64,000 nt of DNA, from NCBI RefSeq assembly GCF_000720175.1, contig NZ_JOIX01000022.1:1-64000 (forward strand), read 5' to 3'. Within the stretch, counting starts at the first letter, position 1, and each line of letters opens with the position of its first letter. Made by a program: the position numbers and the translations under genes. Below are positions 1 through 8,145 of this stretch, piece by piece. Origin of the DNA: Streptomyces sp. NRRL S-337. Lineage in GTDB: Bacteria; Actinomycetota; Actinomycetes; Streptomycetales; Streptomycetaceae. A model generated the notes under the pieces. That model was given only the letters and a program-made list of their open reading frames with translations, made no database searches and was not told the DNA's origin.

Positions 1-923
1 GGCACGGGGGTGGCGGAAGGCTGGGGCGCCGAGGCGGGTGCGGGCGCGGGTGCGGGCTCGGGTGGGGCACCGGGCGCGGTGGTGGGGACGGTTCCCGCGG
101 GAGAGGTGGTGGCGCCGCCCCTGATCCCCTCCAGCCACCGCCCGAACGCCACGCGGTCCCGCGAAATCCCGTCCCAGCGGCGGTAGAAGGCGTTGTCGCG
201 GACCGAGTAGCCGGCCGCGTAGGAAGGGTGGGCGCCGCCGGGGACGACCGCGACCGCGTCGACGACCCAGGTGGGCAGGACGACGGCGCCGGGGCGCGGC
301 TCCAGGGTGTCGACGAGTTCCTCGACGGTCACCAGGACGCGCCGGGCGGCCAGCGCCGCCTCCTTCTGCACGCCGGTCAGGCCCCACAGCTGGACGTTGC
401 CGGCCCGGTCGGCCTGCTGGGCGTGGATGACCGTGACGTCCGGGTTGAGGGCGGCGACGGCGGCCAGTTCCTCGCCGGTGAACGGGCAGGTGACGGTGGC
501 GACCGTGCGCGTGCGGGAGGGGAGGTCGCTGCCGCGGTAGCCGCGCAGCACGGCGAACGGGAGCCCGGCCGCGCCCGCGGCATAGCGGTTGGCCATCCCG
601 GCGTGGCTGTGCTCGTCGGTCTGCAGCGGGCCGGGCCAGCCGTTCTCGACCGCGTCCCGGAAGCGGTGCAGTGAGCCGACGCCCGGGTTGCCGCCCCAGG
701 AAAAGACCAGCTTCGCGGCCGCGCCGGCGCCGATCAGCTGGTCGTAGACCACGTCGGGGGTCATCCGGGCGAGCGTGAGGCCGGTGCGGCCCTGGCGGAT
801 GATCTCGTGCGCCGCGGCGAACGGGATGAGGTGGGTGAACCCCTCCAGTGCCACGGTGTCCCCGTCGTGGATCAACTCGGCGACGGCCTCGTGCAACGAA
901 CGGATGTCGGCCATATCGGCCAT
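1..923 (-). CDS. pcaI: CoA-transferase alpha subunit (3-oxoadipate CoA-transferase type), partial at the left edge
   Basis: The gene runs off the left edge, so its 3' end is missing. The product reads MADMADIRSLHEAVAEL, then GDTVALEGFTH near residue 20 and GGAHPSYAAGYSVRDNAFYR near residues 228-247. These are hallmarks of the small-molecule CoA-transferase alpha subunits (PcaI/CatI/GctA), which work as a heterodimer to move CoA from succinyl-CoA to 3-oxoadipate. The beta subunit should lie just outside the window. The start is ATG at 923 or the in-frame ATG at 914; a GGAGG lies just upstream of both. From about residue 270 the frame enters an Ala/Pro-rich tail of at least 37 residues, which is not part of the normal 280-290-residue fold. 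The gene is divergent from an IclR regulator and near an aromatic-acid transporter, which favours a beta-ketoadipate role. The exact substrate is inferred. Confidence 0.8.
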   Translation of the reverse strand, partial: MADMADIRSLHEAVAELIHDGDTVALEGFTHLIPFAAAHEIIRQGRTGLTLARMTPDVVYDQLIGAGAAAKLVFSWGGNPGVGSLHRFRDAVENGWPGPLQTDEHSHAGMANRYAAGAAGLPFAVLRGYRGSDLPSRTRTVATVTCPFTGEELAAVAALNPDVTVIHAQQADRAGNVQLWGLTGVQKEAALAARRVLVTVEELVDTLEPRPGAVVLPTWVVDAVAVVPGGAHPSYAAGYSVRDNAFYRRWDGISRDRVAFGRWLEGIRGGATTSPAGTVPTTAPGAPPEPAPAPAPASAPQPSATPV

Positions 924-1017
924 GTCCTCCAGCCTCTGTCGATGATCCGGGCGCTAGGGGTGGGAAGGATGGGGCTTTGCTTCCGGCCGGATGGGAAGAA
1001 TGCGACACCAGCCAGTT

Positions 1018-1040
1018 GTTCGCCCAGTGAACTTAAGTTC
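1018..1040. promoter_or_regulatory. Putative IclR-type operator (GTTC-N7-GAAC-N4-GTTC)
   Basis: Seen directly: three half-sites, GTTC at 1018, GAAC at 1029 and GTTC at 1037. They contain a perfect 12-bp palindrome GAACTTAAGTTC at 1029-1040. The element lies between the divergent CoA-transferase and the double IclR gene. The 15-bp part GTTCGCCCAGTGAAC resembles the PcaU/PcaR-type operator (GTTCGATAATCGCAC) of the beta-ketoadipate IclR regulators. The same layout recurs at 4790-4812 before the transporter gene. Binding by the adjacent regulator is inferred. Confidence 0.6.
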
Positions 1041-1132
1041 ATAATGTCGCTCCGAGTCTGGACCCCGCCCCCGGCCCTGTCAACGGTCCGCCGGGTACGG
1101 TTCGCACGAGATCACCGCACCAGGGAGAGGCC

Positions 1133-2845
1133 ATGACCCACCCCGCCCCCGCCGCACCGTCCTCCCCGGCCGCCCCGCCGGAGGCGGTGGGTCCGCTGAT
1201 CCGCTGCCTGACTGTGCTGCGGGAGCTGTCGGCCGGCGGCGGCCGCCAAGCGGTGGGCGATCTGGTGCGGGGCACCGGTCTGGCCCGCTCCACCGTCGAC
1301 CGGGTGCTGAGCACCCTCGCCCGGCTCGTTTACGTACGCGTCGAGGGCCGGGACGCGGTGCTCGCGCCGCGGTTGCTGGAGCTGGGCAACGCCTACCTCG
1401 CGGCGTCCGGGCTCCCGGACCGGCTGGGCCCGCTCGCCGACCGGCTGGCCGACGAGCTGGACGAGTCGGTCTCGCTCGCGGTCCCGGACGGCGACGGGGT
1501 GCGCTTTGTCCACCAGGCCACCCGCCGCCGCGCGATGTCCCTCGCCTTCCGCATCGGCGATCTGCTGCCCGCCGAACGCGGCGCGCCCGGGGCGCTGTTC
1601 GCGGACGCCTGGGACGCGACGGACTGGGAGCGCTGGCGCCGGCGCCGCGCGGCCGACCCGACGGACGCCGGCTTCCCGGCCGTCCCCCCACGCCCCGACG
1701 ACGAGGCGGAGTCCGCCACTTCCCCAACTGCCGTATTCAAGAGCCGGGTTGATGCCTCCCGCGCGGCCGGCTGGGCCCTGGACGACCAGCTCATCGAACC
1801 GGGCCTGGTCGCGGTCGCGATGCCCGTACGGGACCCGTCCGGCCGGGTCGTCTGCGCGGTGAGCGTCGTCAGCCACACCAGCCGGCTGTCCGCCGCCGAG
1901 CTGCCCGGTGCCGTCCTCCCCCGGCTGCGCGACACGGTGACGGCCATGGAACTCGCCCTGACCACCCCGCAGGCGGCCCCGTCCGCACCGGAGCCGGGGG
2001 CCGCCGAGGGCGCGTCCGCCCCCTCCCACGCCTCCTGGATGCGGGCCTCCAAACAGGAGCTGGGCCCCGAGTTCGTCGAATCCATGGCCCGCGGACTGAT
2101 CACCCTCACCGCCTTCGGCACCGGCCGCGCGGCACTCCCGCTCACCGCCGTCGCGGAGGCCACCGGCCTGGCCCGGGCCACCGCCCGGCGGGCCCTGATC
2201 ACCCTGGAGCACCTCGGCTACCTCGCCTCCGACGGCAAGCTCTTCCGGCTCACGCCGAAGGTGCTGGAGCTGGGCTTCGCGCACCTCTCGGGCCTGACGC
2301 TGCCGGCCATCGCGCAGCCCCACCTGGCCGCGCTGGTCGAGCGGGTGCACGACTCCGCCTCCATGGCGGTCCTCTCCGGCGACGACATCCAGTACGTCGC
2401 CCGGGTCCCCACCGTGCGCATCATGAGCGTCAACATCACCCTGGGCACCCGCTTCCCCGCCTACGCGACGTCCATGGGCCGGGCCCTGCTCGCCGGCCTG
2501 CCACCGGCGGAGGTGTCCGCCCGGCTGTCCCTCACCGACCTCCGGCCGCTCACCCGCCACACCGTCACCGACGAGGAGGCCCTCCTGGGCATCGTCCGGC
2601 AGGTCCGCGCCGACGGATACGCCCTGGTCGACGAGGAACTGGAGGAGGGCCTGCGCTCGCTCGCCGTCCCCGTGCGCGACCGCACCGGCGAGGTCGTGGC
2701 GGCCGTCAACGTCTCCACCCACGCGGGCCGCACCACCCCCGCCGATACCCGCGACACGATCCTCCCGGCCCTGCGCGAGACGGCCACCGCCATCGAGGCG
2801 GACCTCGCGGTGGCCGGCCGGTACGTACGGATCCCGGTCCTTTGA
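1133..2845 (+). CDS. IclR-family regulator with two tandem IclR units (PcaR-like)
   Basis: The 570-residue product is about twice the usual IclR length (250-270) and is two complete IclR proteins in series. Unit 1 has a winged helix at about residues 18-75 (LARSTVDRVLSTLARL) and an effector domain at about 85-255. Unit 2 has a winged helix at about 315-375 (LARATARRALITLEHLGYL) and an effector domain at about 385-560, with the typical IQYVARVPTVRIMSVNI and YATSMGRALLAGL motifs. A GGGAG lies 5 nt before the ATG. Tandem IclR proteins of this kind are known in Streptomyces next to beta-ketoadipate genes. It probably controls the divergent CoA-transferase and the transporter through the shared operator element. 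The two units may act as a covalent dimer. Confidence 0.88.
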   Translation: MTHPAPAAPSSPAAPPEAVGPLIRCLTVLRELSAGGGRQAVGDLVRGTGLARSTVDRVLSTLARLVYVRVEGRDAVLAPRLLELGNAYLAASGLPDRLGPLADRLADELDESVSLAVPDGDGVRFVHQATRRRAMSLAFRIGDLLPAERGAPGALFADAWDATDWERWRRRRAADPTDAGFPAVPPRPDDEAESATSPTAVFKSRVDASRAAGWALDDQLIEPGLVAVAMPVRDPSGRVVCAVSVVSHTSRLSAAELPGAVLPRLRDTVTAMELALTTPQAAPSAPEPGAAEGASAPSHASWMRASKQELGPEFVESMARGLITLTAFGTGRAALPLTAVAEATGLARATARRALITLEHLGYLASDGKLFRLTPKVLELGFAHLSGLTLPAIAQPHLAALVERVHDSASMAVLSGDDIQYVARVPTVRIMSVNITLGTRFPAYATSMGRALLAGLPPAEVSARLSLTDLRPLTRHTVTDEEALLGIVRQVRADGYALVDEELEEGLRSLAVPVRDRTGEVVAAVNVSTHAGRTTPADTRDTILPALRETATAIEADLAVAGRYVRIPVL

Positions 2846-3267
2846 CGGCGCTCTCCGTCCCGCCACCGGAGCCGGACTGGGAGGCGGCACCCGTTTATCA
2901 GGGCGGCAAGCGAAACCCGGCCTTCCAGACGAGCACATGGGAGTACGCGGCCGTGAACTTCCGGCTGGTGGCCGGGCTGCGGGTCCCCCTGGAGGCGCTC
3001 GCCGCACGCCTCCGGCTGACCCTCGAATCCAGCTGGGACGACCTGGGCGGGATGAAGATCGCCATGTTCCGCGTCCGGACCACCGACTTCGCACTCACCC
3101 GACACGACGGACAGGACGTCGTCCTGGTGTGGCTCGCCCGCGCGACACCCGAGGAGGATGCCGCCGTGGAACTCCTCCTGACCGTATGCGGCCTCGACCG
3201 CCGCGCCCTCCTCTTCATCGGCAACCCGACGACCGGCCTCACGCACTGCGAGGAGCGGCCCACCTGA
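2842..3267 (+). CDS. Hypothetical protein, about 141 residues
   Basis: I recognise no family. The frame begins with TTG at 2842, which overlaps the stop of the IclR gene (TTGA), so it would be translationally coupled. A GTG at 2953 is a shorter alternative start. The product is soluble, with a charged central part (SSWDDLGGMKIAMFRV) and a short C-terminal stretch (LDRRALLFIGNPTTGL). There is no signal peptide or membrane segment. Its codon bias matches its neighbours and the long antisense frame here looks like a shadow, so I believe it is a real gene co-transcribed with the regulator. Confidence 0.55.
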   Translation: MTALSVPPPEPDWEAAPVYQGGKRNPAFQTSTWEYAAVNFRLVAGLRVPLEALAARLRLTLESSWDDLGGMKIAMFRVRTTDFALTRHDGQDVVLVWLARATPEEDAAVELLLTVCGLDRRALLFIGNPTTGLTHCEERPT

Positions 3268-3338
3268 CCGACTGCCGACGACCGTGCGGACGGCCGGAGA
3301 GCCGTGCCCGCACCCCTCCCGCGCCCGGCCCCCTCCCG

Positions 3339-4685
3339 TTACTCCGCCCCCGCCTGTGCCTCTGCCTGCGCTCCCAACGCTGCCGGTGATGCCGCTCCGT
3401 TGCCGAAGCGGCGGGCCACCGGCACCAGAGCGATCGCGGCGGCGCCCAGGAGGCCCGCCAACGCGAAGGCCACGAAGCCCAGTTGGGTGTTTCCGTCGGC
3501 GGCGAGGATGCCGCCCAGCCAGGGGCCGACCACGGCTCCGGTGCGGCCGATGCCGGTCACCCAGCCCATGCCGGTGGCGCGGTCCGCGGCCGGGTAGACG
3601 CGGTCGGCGGCCGCGTAGACCATCACCTGGGCGCTGAAGAGCCAGATGCCGGTGACCGCGACCACGGCGTAGGTGAGGGCGAGCGGCAGGTGCGCCCTCA
3701 GGAGCAGGGCGCCGGCGGCGGTGAGCAGGAACCAGAGGGCGGAGACCCGCACCGGGCCGTAGCGGTCGGCGGTGCGGCCGGCGATGAACATGCCGACGAC
3801 CGCGCCGACGTTGATGACGAGCAGGAAGCTGACCGAGGAGGTGAGGCCGTACCCGGAGGCACGCATCATCTGGGGCAGCCAGGTGCCGACGCCGTAGACC
3901 AGGAGCAGTCCGCAGAACGAGGCGAGCCAGAGGAGCGGCGTGGCCCAGCGGGCGCCGGGGCGGAAGAGGGCCAGGACGGAGGACGGCCGGCCGCCGGTCC
4001 CGTGGGCCGGGGCGTCGGTGGGGCCGGGGCGGGCCATGCCGTAGCGGTCGGCGATCGCGTGGGCCTCGGCGGTACGGCCCTTGGCGAGCAGCACACCGGG
4101 GGATTCCGGCAGCAGGCGCAGCAGCAGCGGGATGGCGATCAGCGCGGGCAGCACACCGGCCCAGAAGATCGAGCGCCAGCCGAGCGCGGGGGCGAGCGTC
4201 ATGCCGAGGCCCGTCGCGAACATGCCGCCCACGTGGTACGAGGTCATCAGCAGGCCGGTGGCCAGTGCCGCCCGGCGCGGCGGGGCGAACTCCAGCACCA
4301 TGGACAGGCAGATGGGCAGCAGGGAGCCGAAGCCGAGGCCGGCCAGGAACCGTCCGGCGCCGAAGGGCGCGGGGGTGCCGGAGAGCGCGCAGATCGCCGA
4401 GCCGAGGGAGAAGAGGGCGACGCTGGCGGCGAGGACCGGGCGGCGGCCGAGGCGGTCGGTGACGGGTCCGATGGCGAGGGCGGCGACCAGCATGCCGAGC
4501 GTGGTCCAACTGCCGATGGTGCCGGCCGTGGCGGGGCCGAGCCCGAGCCCGGGGTCGTCGAGCATCCGCGGCATGACGGCGCCGTAGACGTTGACGTCCA
4601 TCCCCTCGAAGAAGACGGCGAGCCAGCACAGCGCCAGGACGGGCGCGACGGAACGGAAGGTATGGCGCGGAGCGGTGGATGGCAT
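3339..4685 (-). CDS. MFS transporter, aromatic acid:H+ symporter (AAHS/PcaK) type
   Basis: A 448-residue, 12-helix major facilitator. Helix 1 reads FFEGMDVNVYGAVMP, with the acidic residue typical of the aromatic acid:H+ symporters (PcaK, BenK). Loop 2-3 carries GPVTDRLGRRPVL, the MFS signature, and loop 8-9 carries AGRTADRYGPVRV. The ATG at 4685 is chosen because GAGG lies 5 nt upstream; a GTG at 4700 is possible. It likely imports 4-hydroxybenzoate, protocatechuate, benzoate or a relative for the beta-ketoadipate pathway. The operator-like element at 4790-4812 matches the one before the CoA-transferase, so the two genes are probably co-regulated. The substrate is inferred. Confidence 0.85.
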   Translation of the reverse strand: MPSTAPRHTFRSVAPVLALCWLAVFFEGMDVNVYGAVMPRMLDDPGLGLGPATAGTIGSWTTLGMLVAALAIGPVTDRLGRRPVLAASVALFSLGSAICALSGTPAPFGAGRFLAGLGFGSLLPICLSMVLEFAPPRRAALATGLLMTSYHVGGMFATGLGMTLAPALGWRSIFWAGVLPALIAIPLLLRLLPESPGVLLAKGRTAEAHAIADRYGMARPGPTDAPAHGTGGRPSSVLALFRPGARWATPLLWLASFCGLLLVYGVGTWLPQMMRASGYGLTSSVSFLLVINVGAVVGMFIAGRTADRYGPVRVSALWFLLTAAGALLLRAHLPLALTYAVVAVTGIWLFSAQVMVYAAADRVYPAADRATGMGWVTGIGRTGAVVGPWLGGILAADGNTQLGFVAFALAGLLGAAAIALVPVARRFGNGAASPAALGAQAEAQAGAE

Positions 4686-4789
4686 GGGCACCTCGGGCAC
4701 CTCGTCTTCGGGATGCGGCGAGCGGACTGCCGGCTGACCGGACTACGGCTACGGCTACGGACCTCGTGCTACCGATCCCTCCGGGCCTT

Positions 4790-4812
4790 GTTCGCCTGGT
4801 GAACTTTCGTTC
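4790..4812. promoter_or_regulatory. Second copy of the IclR-type operator, upstream of the transporter
   Basis: GTTC at 4790, GAAC at 4801 and GTTC at 4809 have exactly the same spacing (11 and 8 bp) as the element at 1018-1040, and 19 of 23 bases are identical. It lies about 105 bp upstream of the transporter start, between that gene and the end of the BrkB-type gene. Confidence 0.6.
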
Positions 4813-4884
4813 GCTCGTGGGCCAGGATCATCTGCGCCCATCCGGGAAGGTGTCAATGGTTCGAACGGGTAAGGCCGTTACTCG

Positions 4885-5985
4885 TTACCCATTCGCCGGA
4901 CCCGCCGGACCCGCCGGACCCGCGGGTCCCTCCTGGCCCGCCGGTCCCTTCTGGCCCTCCCGGCTCTCCTCGCCCTCCCGGCTCTCCCGACCGTCCTCGT
5001 CCCGCTTCCTCGACTCGGCGGCCCGCTTCTCCGCCAGCCGCCGGGCCATCTCCTCGCGCGCCTCGGCGGTGGCGGCCGACGGCCAGACGCGGTCCAAGGA
5101 GGCGTTCATCGCGGCGCCGACCAGCACCGCGAAGGCCGAGACGCCGATCCACAGCAGCACCGCGACCGGCGCCGCCAACGAGCCGTAGATCGTGGGCCCC
5201 TCGACCGTCGAGACCAGGTACAGACGCAACAGGAAGCTGCCCAGCACCCAGATGCCGAGCGCCACCACAGCCCCGGGAATGTCCTCCGGCCAGGGCGACC
5301 GGACCGGCACGGACAGGTGGTAGAGGGTGGTGAGGAAGGCGACCGACAGCAGCAGGACGACCGGCCAGTACAGCGCCCGGACGACATGCTCACTGGCCGG
5401 CAGCAGGCTCACCACGGCGTCCGGCCCGGCCACCATCAGCGGCAGCGCGACCGCGCCGACCAGCAGCCCGGCGACGTACAGCGCGAACGACAGCAGCCGG
5501 GTCCTGACGATGCCGCGGCGGCCGTCGAGCCCGTACATGATCGTGATGGTGTCGACGAAGACGTTCAGGGCGCGGGAGCCGGACCACAGGGCGATGGCGA
5601 AGCCGAGCGAGATGACGTCGGGTCGGCGGCCGGTGAAGACGTCGTTCAGCAGCGGCCGGGCGACCTCGTCCACGCCCTTGTCGGAGAGCACCGTGCCGGC
5701 CAGGCCGAGGATGTGCTGCCGGACGTTGTCGAGGGTGTCGTGCCCGATCCAGGTCTGGGTGTAGCCGAGCACGCCGAGGAGACCGAGGATCAGCGGCGGC
5801 AGCGACAGCAGGCACCAGAACGCCGCCTCGGCGGCCAGTCCGGTGACGCGGTAGGTCATGCAGGAGTGGACGATGTCCTTGAGCAACAACCAGGCCAGCC
5901 GGCGCGTGGAGACGTTGTGGTAGAGCACACGGGCCCTGGTCAGACGGCCCGCGTGCCGCTCGGTTGGTTCGTTCTCCGGCTGCAC
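4885..5985 (-). CDS. YihY/BrkB-family membrane protein with collagen-like tail
   Basis: A 366-residue integral membrane protein with six predicted helices. It carries the family's opening motif (YRVTGLAAEAAFWCLLSLPPLILGLLG, broken here: YRVTGLAAEAAFWCLLSL then PPLILGLLG) and the IYGSLAAPVAVLLWIGVSAF stretch near residue 265. YihY/BrkB proteins were once called RNase BN; their real function is unsettled. After the last helix comes a charged stretch (AREEMARRLAEKRAAESRKR) and then a GPA/GPAG repeat tail that resembles collagen. The GTG at 5985 sits inside the only AGGAGG and 6 nt after a -10-like box, so the mRNA may be leaderless. The gene is divergent from aidB. Confidence 0.85.
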   Translation of the reverse strand: MQPENEPTERHAGRLTRARVLYHNVSTRRLAWLLLKDIVHSCMTYRVTGLAAEAAFWCLLSLPPLILGLLGVLGYTQTWIGHDTLDNVRQHILGLAGTVLSDKGVDEVARPLLNDVFTGRRPDVISLGFAIALWSGSRALNVFVDTITIMYGLDGRRGIVRTRLLSFALYVAGLLVGAVALPLMVAGPDAVVSLLPASEHVVRALYWPVVLLLSVAFLTTLYHLSVPVRSPWPEDIPGAVVALGIWVLGSFLLRLYLVSTVEGPTIYGSLAAPVAVLLWIGVSAFAVLVGAAMNASLDRVWPSAATAEAREEMARRLAEKRAAESRKRDEDGRESREGEESREGQKGPAGQEGPAGPAGPAGPANG

Positions 5986-5990
5986 CTCCT

Positions 5991-5997
5991 TACCGTA
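5991..5997. promoter_or_regulatory. Overlapping divergent -10 boxes for the BrkB-type gene and aidB
   Basis: The heptamer TACCGTA reads as a -10 box on both strands: TACCGT on plus and TACGGT on minus. On plus, exactly 6 nt separate the box from the aidB ATG (6003). On minus, exactly 6 nt separate it from the BrkB GTG (5985). This is the spacing expected if both mRNAs start at the first base of the start codon. No good ribosome-binding site precedes aidB, which fits. Inferred from spacing only. Confidence 0.45.
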
Positions 5998-6002
5998 GCT
6001 GC

Positions 6003-7646
6003 ATGGCAGCCACCACTCACACGGTCACGAACCAGCCCCCGCCGCTGGTCGGATACGACGTGTTCGCGAGCGACCCGGCCCTCACCGAGGGCATCACCCG
6101 GCACATCGCCGCCGACCGCCTGGACGAGGTCCGCCAGGAACTGGGCCGGCTGGGGGAAGCCGCCGGCTCCGCGCACGCCCAGCAGTGGGGCGAGCAGGCC
6201 AACACCCATCCCCCGGTGCTGCACACCCACGACCGCTACGGCCACCGGATCGACGAGGTGGAGTTCCACCCGGCCTGGCACCGGCTGCTCGGCCACGCCG
6301 TCTCCGCCGGGCTGAACGACGCCTGGTCACGGCCGGACGGCCATCTGCGCCGCACCGCGGGCTTCATCGTGTGGACCCAGGCCGAGGCGGGCCACGGCTG
6401 CCCGCTGTCGATGACCCATGCGGCGGTGCCCGCCCTGCGCCACGAGCCGGAGCTGGCCGCCGAATGGGAGCCGCTGCTGACCTCGTGGATCTACGAGCAG
6501 GAGCTGGGGCCGGCCGCCCAGAAGGCCGGCGCGCTGGCGGGCATGGCCATGACGGAGAAGCAGGGCGGCAGCGACGTACGCGCCAACACCACGCGCGCCG
6601 AACCGCTGTCGGCCCCCGGCGAGTACGTGCTGACCGGGCACAAGTGGTTCTGCTCGGCACCGATGTCCGACGCGTTCCTGGTGCTGGCCCAGGCGCCGGG
6701 AGGACTGACCTGCTTCCTGCTGCCGCGGGTGCTGCCGGACGGCTCCCGCAACTCGTTCCGCATCCAGCGGCTCAAGGACAAGCTCGGCAACCGCTCGAAC
6801 GCCTCGGCGGAGGTCGAGTTCGACGGGCGGACGTGGGCGCGCCGGGTCGGCGAGGAGGGCCGCGGGGTGGCGACGATCATCGAGATGGTCGCGGCGACCC
6901 GGCTGGACTGCGTCAGCGCGTCGGCGGCGGTGATGCGGCAGGCGGTGGCCCAGGCGCTGCACCACACCGCGTACCGCGAGGCGTTCGGCCGCCGGCTGAC
7001 CGACCAGCCGCTGATGCGCAACGTCCTGGCCGATCTGGCGCTGGAGTCGGAGGCGGCGACCACCCTCGCGCTGCGGCTGGCGGCGGCGTACGACAGCGGC
7101 ACCGAACAGGACCGGCAGCTGCTGCGGCTGGCGGTCCCGACGGCGAAGTACTGGGTGACCAAGCGCTGCACGCCGGTGGTGGCCGAAGCGATGGAGTGCC
7201 TGGGCGGCAACGGCTACGTCGAGGAGTCGGGGCTGCCGCGGCTGCTGCGCGAGGCACCGCTGAACTCGATCTGGGAGGGTTCGGGGAACATCCAGGCACT
7301 GGACGTGCTGCGCGCCCTGCGCCGCGAACCCGGGGCGCTGGACGCCTACTTGACCGAGATCGGGGCGGCGCGCGGCGCGGACCACCGGCTGGACCGGGCG
7401 ATCAAGGGGATGCTCACCGAACTCGCCGACCTGGAGGGCATCGAGGCCCGGGCCCGGCGCCTGGTGGAGCGGATGGCGCTGGTGCTCCAGGGCTCGCTGC
7501 TGGTACGCCACGCGCCCCCCGCCGTCGCGGACGCCTTCTGCGCCTCCCGCCTGGGCGGCGACGCCGGCGCGGCCTTCGGCACCCTGCCGCACACACTGGA
7601 CCTGGCAACGGTGGTGGACCGGTCCCGGCCGGTACTGGAGCACTGA
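6003..7646 (+). CDS. aidB: AidB-type acyl-CoA dehydrogenase-family protein
   Basis: 547 residues, close to E. coli AidB (541). Diagnostic AidB stretches are present: MAMTEKQGGSDVRANTTRAE near residue 180, GHKWFCSAPMSDAFLVLAQA near 215, RLKDKLGNRSNASAEVEF near 256, and EAPLNSIWEGSGNIQALDVL near 418. AidB is a flavoprotein of the acyl-CoA dehydrogenase fold that binds DNA and belongs to the alkylation (Ada) response in E. coli; its catalytic role is unclear. The ATG at 6003 is preferred over an upstream ATG at 5964, which would extend back across the divergent gene's start. No ada or alkA gene is in the window. It may instead be annotated simply as an acyl-CoA dehydrogenase. Confidence 0.9.
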   Translation: MAATTHTVTNQPPPLVGYDVFASDPALTEGITRHIAADRLDEVRQELGRLGEAAGSAHAQQWGEQANTHPPVLHTHDRYGHRIDEVEFHPAWHRLLGHAVSAGLNDAWSRPDGHLRRTAGFIVWTQAEAGHGCPLSMTHAAVPALRHEPELAAEWEPLLTSWIYEQELGPAAQKAGALAGMAMTEKQGGSDVRANTTRAEPLSAPGEYVLTGHKWFCSAPMSDAFLVLAQAPGGLTCFLLPRVLPDGSRNSFRIQRLKDKLGNRSNASAEVEFDGRTWARRVGEEGRGVATIIEMVAATRLDCVSASAAVMRQAVAQALHHTAYREAFGRRLTDQPLMRNVLADLALESEAATTLALRLAAAYDSGTEQDRQLLRLAVPTAKYWVTKRCTPVVAEAMECLGGNGYVEESGLPRLLREAPLNSIWEGSGNIQALDVLRALRREPGALDAYLTEIGAARGADHRLDRAIKGMLTELADLEGIEARARRLVERMALVLQGSLLVRHAPPAVADAFCASRLGGDAGAAFGTLPHTLDLATVVDRSRPVLEH

Positions 7647-7840
7647 GAAGGGCAGCCGACGGCGCTGAGTCGCTGAGGGCCCGGCCCGCTCGCCTGTGAG
7701 CCTCAGCCAGTTGCTGACCGGTGAGCCTCAGCCATGGGGGGGAGGCGCCCCGGGGGGGGACCCTTACGGGGCGGTCGAACGGATCCCGTAGGGGACGCGA
7801 AGCCCCCCTGCGGGGCCACAACGAGGCGGCGGCGAGGGAA

Positions 7841-7939
7841 ATTCCCGGCGAGGGGGGATTCCCGGCGCGAGGGAAATTCCCGGCGAGGGGGGATTCCCGG
7901 CGCGAGGGGGATTCCCGGCGAGGGGGGGGATTCCCGGCG
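7841..7939. repeat. Short tandem repeat, six copies of ATTCCCGGCG at 17-19 bp spacing
   Basis: The core ATTCCCGGCG occurs at 7841, 7858, 7876, 7893, 7911 and 7930, each followed by an AG(n)-rich spacer, so the array is close to helical-period multiples but not exact. It lies in a 499-bp gene-free stretch (7647-8145) after aidB. The same stretch holds an imperfect hairpin at about 7760-7795 (ACGGGG facing CCCGTAGGGG), which may end aidB transcription. The rest of the gap shows no convincing coding sequence; the open frames across it have repeat-driven compositions. Confidence 0.7.
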
Positions 7940-8105
7940 AGGGGGCCCGGCGCGGGGGCCCGACGAGGGCAATTCCCCACCAGGGATATCGACGCCCCGC
8001 CGGGCCCGCCCCCCGAAGTCTCGACGCGGCGGCGGCTCCCCGTCGCTTCGGGCCGTGGCCTCGCGAAGGGACGGGGACAGGGGGTGAACCGCCGCCGCGC
8101 CGGTC

Positions 8106-8141
8106 GGGGAGCGGTGCCGCGCCGACTCGGCGCCGCTCCCC
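8106..8141 (-). terminator. Strong hairpin, likely terminator of the adenylate-kinase-like gene
   Basis: GGGGAGCGG (8106-8114) pairs with CCGCTCCCC (8133-8141). The loop itself contains a second perfect pairing, GCGCCGA-C-TCGGCGC. The hairpin starts 5 nt past the minus-strand stop codon at 8146. There is no U-tract, as is usual in Streptomyces. Confidence 0.65.
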
Positions 8142-8145
8142 CGTC

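Noticed and set aside
1112..3094. Very long minus-strand open frame opposite the IclR gene
   Set aside because: It mirrors the GC-saturated third positions of the real gene, and the product is a Gly/Arg/His-rich string without domains. Similar antisense frames opposite the oxidoreductase, ssu, glgX, treY, Tet-type and treZ genes were rejected for the same reason.
4855..4895. GGTTCGAAC resembling a tRNA T-loop
   Set aside because: No acceptor, D or anticodon stems can be formed around it.
7841..7939. CRISPR or coding repeat
   Set aside because: The repeat core is only 10 bp with G-rich drift between copies, and the translated frames are low-complexity.
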